From: Scenedesmus sp. ARA3
Lineage: Eukaryota > Chlorophyta > Chlorophyceae > Sphaeropleales > Scenedesmaceae
Length of the DNA: 64,000 nucleotides
Direction of reading: 5' to 3'
Assembly: GCA_004335835.1 (NCBI GenBank)
Contig: RWJK01000306.1
Coordinates: 1 to 64,000, forward strand
Below the pieces are notes generated by a model. That model made no database searches. It was not told the origin of the DNA and was given only the letters and a program-made list of their open reading frames with translations. A program made the translations under genes and the position numbers. The stretch's first letter is position 1, and every line of letters starts with the position of its first letter. Below, piece after piece: positions 57,558 to 64,000 of this stretch.

Positions 57558-58360
57558 CTATTATTAGGTAGTTTGGGTAGTTGGCGTGGGCGGGGCTGGC
57601 GAGGTGGCTTCTGGTCGTGTGTGTGGAGCGCCGTATGTGCTGCTGTGAGGGGCCTGGCTGCTGCGGCAGCATACAGGTCACCTGAGGTGAATGCTGGCGT
57701 GAAGTGCCTGTTGGTGCCAGTTTCAGTGCAGTGATGCGTGAACTGTGTGTGCTGCTTGGCAGCAGCTGCCAGCCATTGTGTGTTGAATCTTATTTGGCCG
57801 TGTGGTACGTAGTGTGCTTGGGCGTTTGTGCATGCGCCCGCTGTTTGTGCTGGTGGATGCCAGGCTGTACTGTACGCGATTGGTCAGCAGTCGTCAGGGA
57901 TGACCTGTGTCAGCCTGTGCGACACTCCAACAGATTGGTGGAGGAGCCACGTCGGGTTCATCTGCTGCAGTAAATTTTCGTGAGGTGTTACGCTGGCCAG
58001 TGGCGATAGCTCTGTTCTGTTTCGACCGTTGACTCCGACACGCACATGGCACCCATCTGGGCTGCAGAAGCACTCAGAGGGATCCTTCCGTGATTCAATT
58101 GATCCTTCAGACTCCTTACGGGATTCTGGTGGCGGAACTTGCTGCAAGCACGTGGAAGTTCAGCAGGCTACTTCATCACATGCGGCACGGGATGTCATAT
58201 CACTCAAGAGTGAGAGCGTGCGCACGTCTCCCTCGGCCTGTACAAAGCAAGGGAGCAGCTGCGTCGCTCGATATGAAAGCATGCACGTTTCTTGAAGCTT
58301 TGTTGACGATCTCAGTCACTTCCCACCCTTGAGCGCGCTTGCTTTCTTACTCGCAACTAC
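57558..58360. other. intergenic between Trithorax-like and citrate synthase genes
   Basis: Eight hundred bases with the 3' flank of the Trithorax-like gene and the citrate synthase promoter. A near-repeat of the phrase GATCCTTC(C/A)G occurs around 58080-58110. No gene seen. Confidence 0.45.
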
Positions 58361-61300
58361 ATGGTCACAACTGCAATCATTCAGGCCACTGGGGCCTTCT
58401 TTAGACATGGTGGTGGTTCCTTTGGTGCCGCTGGGCAGCTGGGTGCTGCACTGGCTTCTGGTGGGCAGCGCTACTTCAGCTCGATCCCTGCTACGTCTGA
58501 GCTGAAAGCGGTGTTGGCACAGAAGATTCCAAAGGAGCAGGTGATCACCCAGCCCTTGCCCTGGCACGTAACGCAACCCTCGGGCAGTGCAAGTTTGACG
58601 CAGCCACTGACGCCCGTGACGCCCGCAGGCCCGCCTGAAGACCATCAAGCAGCAGCTGGGCAGCAAAAGCTTGGGAGACGTCACTGTGGACATGTGCATT
58701 GGTGGCATGCGTGGCATCCCGGTGAGTGCCCACAACGTTGACGCGCATGACAGCGCTCATCACCCTGCTGGCATGCTTAGTGCAATCTTCTTGTAAAGCT
58801 TCATATAATTGATGCTCAAACAGCGCCTCAGACAGCTCTATGTGTTCAGCCGGGACCAGGGTTTGATCAGTGCACGTGAATTTTCTTGAAGCAGGCACTG
58901 GACGGCGTGCAGCGTATCGAAACCGATAGCTTAACGCTCTAGGTTTTTTCTGTGCTGCAGGGCATGCTGTGGGAGACCTCACTGCTGGATGCCGAGGAGG
59001 GTATTCGGTTCAGGGGCTACAGCATCCCCGAGCTGCAGGTGAGTTACAGCTCGTGCTTGGGGTCCAACAACGTGCATTGTATATTAAACCTAGCAATGGG
59101 CCGCAGCTGTACTTCGCAGCTTGCCTGAGTTCGACGAACGGCTGTGGTACTGTTGCATGCTGCTGGTTACTGCTCACACCTGCGTCTGCTGTACTGCCTG
59201 CTTCGCTGCTGCAGGCTGCGCTGCCAGCTGCTGTTGAGGGTGGAGAGCCTCTGCCCGAGGGCCTGCTGTGGCTGCTGCTGACTGGAGAGGTGCGGGAGCA
59301 CTTGCAGGACAGGCAGCAACAGCTAGCAGGAACTGCTGCAATGCAATCAGGCTTGTGTTGCCGTGGTGCAGGACAGATGCAACTGAAAGATGAGCAGCAG
59401 CTGTCACCGACATGTTGTGCGGCACCATGCAGCAGCGGCATGCATTGTTAGACGTGTGCAATCCATGTGATGTCATCTTGTCAAGCTGGCGGCTGGCAAG
59501 TGCTTGCTGAGCTTGCAGTGAGCAACCCGCCAACCACCACACTGCTCTCATGTACACCTTGCTGCTGCTGCCGTTGCTGCTGCTGCCACTGCTGCTGCTG
59601 CAGGTGCCCAACAAGGCACAGGTCAAGTCTGTCACTGAGGACCTGCGCCGCCGCAGCGCGGTGCCGCCCCACATCAAGGCGCTGCTGGAGGCGCTGCCTG
59701 TTGACACGCACCCCATGACGCAGCTGGTCACACTGGTCAGCGCCATGCAGGTGCGCGCTGGCCTTAGCCATGCAGTTTGTTGCGCGCATTTGTATGATAG
59801 TCGGTTGCAGCTAGCAAGCATACATCAGCAGCACATGCCGGATGAGTGCGCGCCATGACACAACGCAGCATGCATGCATGCTGTGCCACGCAGCGTTGCT
59901 GCCCATGACCGACTGCCCAGCCCTGCAGCCATCGCACCCTCCGGCATGCCACCCAGCACACCACCTACACTCGCTCAGGTTTCGTCTCCTTCTGCATCGC
60001 ACATAGCCTGCGTGCTTGCCTCCAAATTGAATTCAACGCCTCTGTCAACACAGCAGCCGCACTCACCCTTGCATACCCCTCACCATTCCATCCTGCTGCT
60101 GCACTCCCTCGCAGACCGAGTCCGAGTTTGCCAGGGCCTACGCCAGCGGCATCCACAAGTCCAAGTACTGGGAGCCCTACTACGAGGACACCATGAACCT
60201 GCTGGCGCGCCTGCCCACCGTGGCCGCCATGATCTACCGCCGCACCTACGCGGGCGGCAACTACATCGCGCCAGACCCCAAGCTGGACTGGGCGGGTAAT
60301 CTGGCCCACATGATGGGGTTTGATGACACCAGCGCACTGGAGCTGATGCGGCTGTACCAGACCATCCACAGGTGGGCTTGCGATGTGGTGGTTTGTTTGA
60401 AGTTGTGTCACCTGTTGTCACATGCAATGTGTTGCATGGCGCTGCTCAAGCCGGTGGTTTATGCAGCTAAACGCATGCGCGAGAGCCTGCTTGTGACACA
60501 AGCAGCATTCATGGACTTGTGCGCCACCTGCTGCTACAACACCACCTCACCTGCTGCTGCTGCTGCTGCCGCTGCTGCTGCTGCCATCCATCCCCGCAGT
60601 GACCACGAGGGCGGCAACGTGTCGGCGCACACCACGCACCTGGTGGGCAGCGCGCTCACCGACCCGTACCTGAGTTTTGCCGCGGGCATGTGTGGGCTGG
60701 CTGGCCCCCTGCACGGCCTGGCTAACCAGGAGGTGCTGCGCTGGATCCTGGACGTGAAGGCAGACGTGAGTTGGCTGCTTGCTTGGCGCTTCATTAGGTC
60801 CTTGTATGCTTTGGACGCAGCCAGTGCTTTGAGCTGCGCTGGATCTTCGACGTGAAGGCAGACGTGATTAGGTGTTTGTTTGCCAGCTGCGCTGCGTTGC
60901 ATCAGCTTGCATTCGTGCTCTGCGTTGTGTAGCTGCGCTGGATACTGGTCGAGTCGGCAGACGTGAGCCGCGCCGCTGCTGCGTGAAGCCTAGCAAAAGC
61001 ATTGCGTGTGTGCAGAGCCTTTTTTGGGTGGTGATGTTGCTTGCGGGCTGCCTTCCTGGTGTAGCAGCTGGCTGCACACAACCGCCTAGCTCTGCAGCTG
61101 GTAGAGCTGCTCTCCACTTGTTACATACTGTTGGCTACGGCCTTGCTGACGCGTGCGTCGTTGCTGCTGCGCCTCATCTCTTCCTTTGCTGCATCACTGC
61201 AGGTGGGCGATTCTCCCAGCAAGGAGCAGCTGACCAAGTACGTGCAGGACACGCTGAAGAGCGGGCGCGTGGTGCCCGGCTACGGCCACGCAGTGCTGCG

Positions 61301-61931
61301 CAAGACCGACCCACGCTACACCTGCCAGGTGAGGGGCTGCTGCGGTGCAATGGACACAGCATGGCTGCTGCTAACATGCTTGCTGGCTAGCCTATCCTGC
61401 GCCTTCCTGTGTTGTCAGTTTTGAGCCGCTCAGTTGCCATGATGCTATAGCTGCATTGCCTTGCAGCACTGCCTGCGCCAGCAGCTCCTTTCCCTCCTCA
61501 CCGCCGAGCTCTATCCTACGAACACTCACCGTACTGCCCGCCTCGGCTACCTCTGGCCTTTGCTGCCTCCCTCTCCCTCCCCTCTTGCTCCCTCCCTTTT
61601 CCTGCAGCGTGAGTTTGCGCTGAAGCACCTGCCACACGACCCGCTCTTCCAGCTGGTGAGCCAGCTCTACGAGGTGGTGCCCCCCGTGCTGCTGGCCACA
61701 GGCAAGGTGAAGAACCCCTGGCCAAATGTGGACGCACACAGCGGCGTGCTGCTGCAGTACTACGGCATGCGCGAGGAGAACTTCTACACGGTGCTGTTTG
61801 GCGTGAGCAGGGCCATTGGTGTGCTGGCTCAGGGCGTGTGGAGCAGGGCATTGGGATTGCCCATTGAGCGGCCCAAGAGCCTGACCATGGAGGTGATCGA
61901 GAAGAAGTTTGGCTTCTCGCCCGCCAAGTGA
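58361..61931 (+). CDS. citrate synthase, mitochondrial
   Basis: Nine exons: 58361-58540, 58629-58721, 58961-59038, 59215-59289, 59604-59750, 60115-60371, 60600-60765, 61203-61328, 61608-61931; 481 residues, the usual length. It condenses acetyl-CoA and oxaloacetate to citrate at the entry of the TCA cycle. Residues 1-45 form a mitochondrial presequence ([19 protein letters not shown]). Catalytic residues are all visible: the His in [12 protein letters not shown], the His in [14 protein letters not shown] and the Asp in WPNVDAHSG. Other blocks are [31 protein letters not shown], and [12 protein letters not shown]. The eukaryotic mitochondrial (type I) form is clear; there is no peroxisomal C-terminal signal (ends GFSPAK). 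The intron after exon 7 holds two copies of that exon's end. Confidence 0.95.
60831..60968 (+). repeat. two copies of citrate synthase exon 7 end in the next intron
   Basis: The exon 7 tail with donor (60733-60771, coding [10 protein letters not shown] then GTGAGT) recurs at 60831-60870 ([10 protein letters not shown], donor GTGATT) and, more diverged, at 60931-60968 ([10 protein letters not shown], donor GTGAGC). All are in the intron before exon 8. Confidence 0.85.
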
Positions 61932-64000
61932 AGCGGTTGACAGCTGCAGCGAGCTAGCTGCGTCAGCAGGGTTTGCAGGTGGAGTTGGGTTGTGCAATTG
62001 CTGGCGGTGAGGTTGGCAGTCTGCTCTGGCATGGAGTGTGTTGCCTGAGCAGCAGCTCAGTTGACTGTACAGGTTCTTGGCACGCATCTGTCCTCAGAGC
62101 GTGTTTGACCATGTGCAGATTGGCAGTGGCTGCTGCAGCGCTGCCATGCATGTGCATTGCTGTGGTGTCCACATGGGCCTTGGAACTGCTGCCGTGTGCA
62201 GGAGCAAGCAGCCGGGAAGGAAAGCATAGAATGAAGAGTGAAGGAACCGGGGGCTTTGCAGAACTCAGCAAGAGTTCGTTTGCAGGAATGGGTTGTGTGG
62301 TTTTCGCATTGAGGAGACACTTGGATATGAGAGCTTCTGATGCACCGCGTGAAGCAGCAGCTGCATGTTGCCAAAGCAGCTGAATGTTGTTGCGCTTGAA
62401 GCTGCTGCACCTCCGCGTGGGTACATAGCATCAGCGCTTGCTTCTGTTGTTCCACTGTGCATGCTGAGAACGGAAAAGGATGAGTGTCAGGTTGGTGGTG
62501 ACGGCGGCTGTCGAATAAACAGCAAACAGCTTTGTGCAGATGCATTTCTTATACGGTGTTGTGCCACTCTCGGCTCCAGGTTTGTGTTTGCATTGTACGT
62601 ACAGCCGGCACCACCACCTTCTGCTTTCAAGGCCAGGATAGACCCCCAGAATCCTTGCAGCCAGTGCTGTGCTTGCTGGTGCAGAGGTCATGTATTGTGC
62701 AGCCGCAGGTGCTGAAGTTGAGAGAAGCCAGGCGCACCTCGCCTGGCACCCCTCCAGCAGCTGATTGGAGGCTGTTCCACACCACAACCGGTGCACTGGA
62801 CCACGCTGACGCATCGCGCATGTTGATTGATTCGCTGGTTCTGTTATGACTCTCCTAGCAGCACAGCACACAGCACATCAGGGCCTGGGGGGTTCTAGAC
62901 CTGCTGTCTATCTGACTGTGTTGATAGCCTTTCTCATGCTGCAGAGTTGTATGATTGAGACCATATGCCTCGTAAAGGAGGCTTGCATTTGCTTTGGGTT
63001 TATGCAAGCGGCTCCCGCCCTGCACCACCAACACACAGAGCATGATGTGTGTGCAGGGCAGAGGCGTATTTGCTGTGGCTGGTAGTGTGTGTTTGAGCAT
63101 CGCGCATCGCACGTCGCAACATCGACTCTTCCTAGCGTTGCTATGTGATGTCGAGTGCAGGCAATCGCTGGGGTTTTGGCGCGAAGTCAAAAACCCTGGT
63201 CGCCAGCAGGAGCATAGCACTCCTAGCAGGCGGCAGGGGCGTTGTTCCGCAGGAAAAAACATACATGCTTCTGTTTTGGGGCCGCAGCATGGTGTCGAGC
63301 GTTGCTGCTGGCTGGCATTTGTGTATCTTGCTCCGGCTTGGGCAGCTGGGGAGCTTCCGGGTGCACCTGCCTTGTTCACAGCAAGAAAGAAGTTCACAGC
63401 AGAGTTCTCACTGTGAGCTTTGAACTTCCTGGTGTGAAAAAGCGGGGCAGCTGTGCCCCCTGCCAGCATCCACCATCACGTTTGGGAGAACTCTTCCATC
63501 ATGGTTTGCAGAGGTGTGCAAAACAGGACGGCATCACAGTTTGCAGTTGTGTTGTGTGCATTCGAGATTTGCTTGTGCTTCGGCAAGCGTCGGGCATGCG
63601 GGTTATTGGGAGCTGATCGCAGTAGGACATCACATTGCATGGGTTGCAGGTCAAAAGGTAGGATTATGCTTGTCTCTCCGGCTGATTGGCCGCTTTGGGG
63701 CTAGGCTGGGGATAGGCTAGGCACCATACACAGCAGTGCACGCTGATGTGAGCTAGGTGCCACACAGCAGTACGTATTGGTGGTAGATGGCAGGTTGCAG
63801 GCAGCGGCGGTGTGGTGGTGCGTGGTGCGTGCGGTGCTGGCATGTGTGCCCGTGTGCTTGCTTTCAGGCTGAGTGGCGTTCACAGATGCCGAATGTATAG
63901 TATACTTGATGCATGGGCTGCTCTGCTGGCCTGCCACCACGTGCGTTGATATGGATGTTTTGGGATCCTGGTCCACTTGGTCAGTTCCTTACAGCAGGAA
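61932..64000. other. 2-kb region after citrate synthase, no gene recognised
   Basis: Open frames on both strands are short and without family similarity; no splice-linked coding blocks could be found. It may contain a long 3'UTR or the edge of a gene outside the window. Confidence 0.4.

Overview
The window is nuclear DNA of a chlorophyte green alga. Fourteen protein genes can be assembled, nearly all split by many short GT-AG introns whose acceptors read TGCAG. CAG/CTG trinucleotide tracts are scattered through exons and introns. The gene set (oil-body-associated protein, plastid fibrillin, chlorophyllase-like hydrolase, plastid rubredoxin, Trithorax-type methyltransferase) is typical of Viridiplantae. 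The repeat-rich, intron-dense style suggests Chlorophyceae (Sphaeropleales or Chlamydomonadales), but the species cannot be named from sequence alone. There is no sign of bacterial contamination: even bacterial-looking families here carry introns. No rRNA, tRNA or CRISPR was seen.

Layout. 1.2-10.1 kb, minus strand: a secreted LivJ-type ligand-binding protein, a PEBP-family protein, and a secreted protein with a Hedgehog-type Hint (autoprocessing) domain. 11.8-16.6 kb: a divergent pair, an INO80C/Ies6-like chromatin-remodelling subunit (minus) and an SLC35F6-like transporter (plus). 18-22.3 kb, minus: a PP4 regulatory subunit 2 homologue and an oil-body-associated protein (DUF1264). 22.8-28 kb, plus: an unrecognised multi-pass membrane protein and a plastid rubredoxin. 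29-39.3 kb, minus: a fibrillin/PAP protein, a CAP (PR-1) domain fused through a proline-rich hinge to a bulb-type lectin, and a chlorophyllase-like alpha/beta hydrolase. 39.9-57.6 kb: a long coiled-coil protein resembling plant BLISTER (minus) sits head-to-head, 504 bp apart, with a 2400-residue Trithorax-like protein (plus) carrying PWWP, three SAND, PHD-ePHD, two Tudor-like and SET domains. 58.4-61.9 kb, plus: mitochondrial citrate synthase. The last 2 kb holds no recognisable gene.

The strongest unexplained pattern is that the edge of an exon, usually its last 30-60 bases plus the 5' splice site, is repeated one to three times in the neighbouring intron. This occurs in at least six genes (PEBP, SLC35F6-like, fibrillin, Trithorax-like at five or more junctions, citrate synthase). 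Two of the copies form in-frame cassette exons. Many introns also end in (CTG)nCAG, so the repeat itself forms the 3' splice site, and three introns appear to use GC-AG boundaries.

Exon coordinates were assembled by hand from reading frames, splice consensus and family conservation. Internal junctions with matching phase are fairly secure; first exons and start codons are less so.
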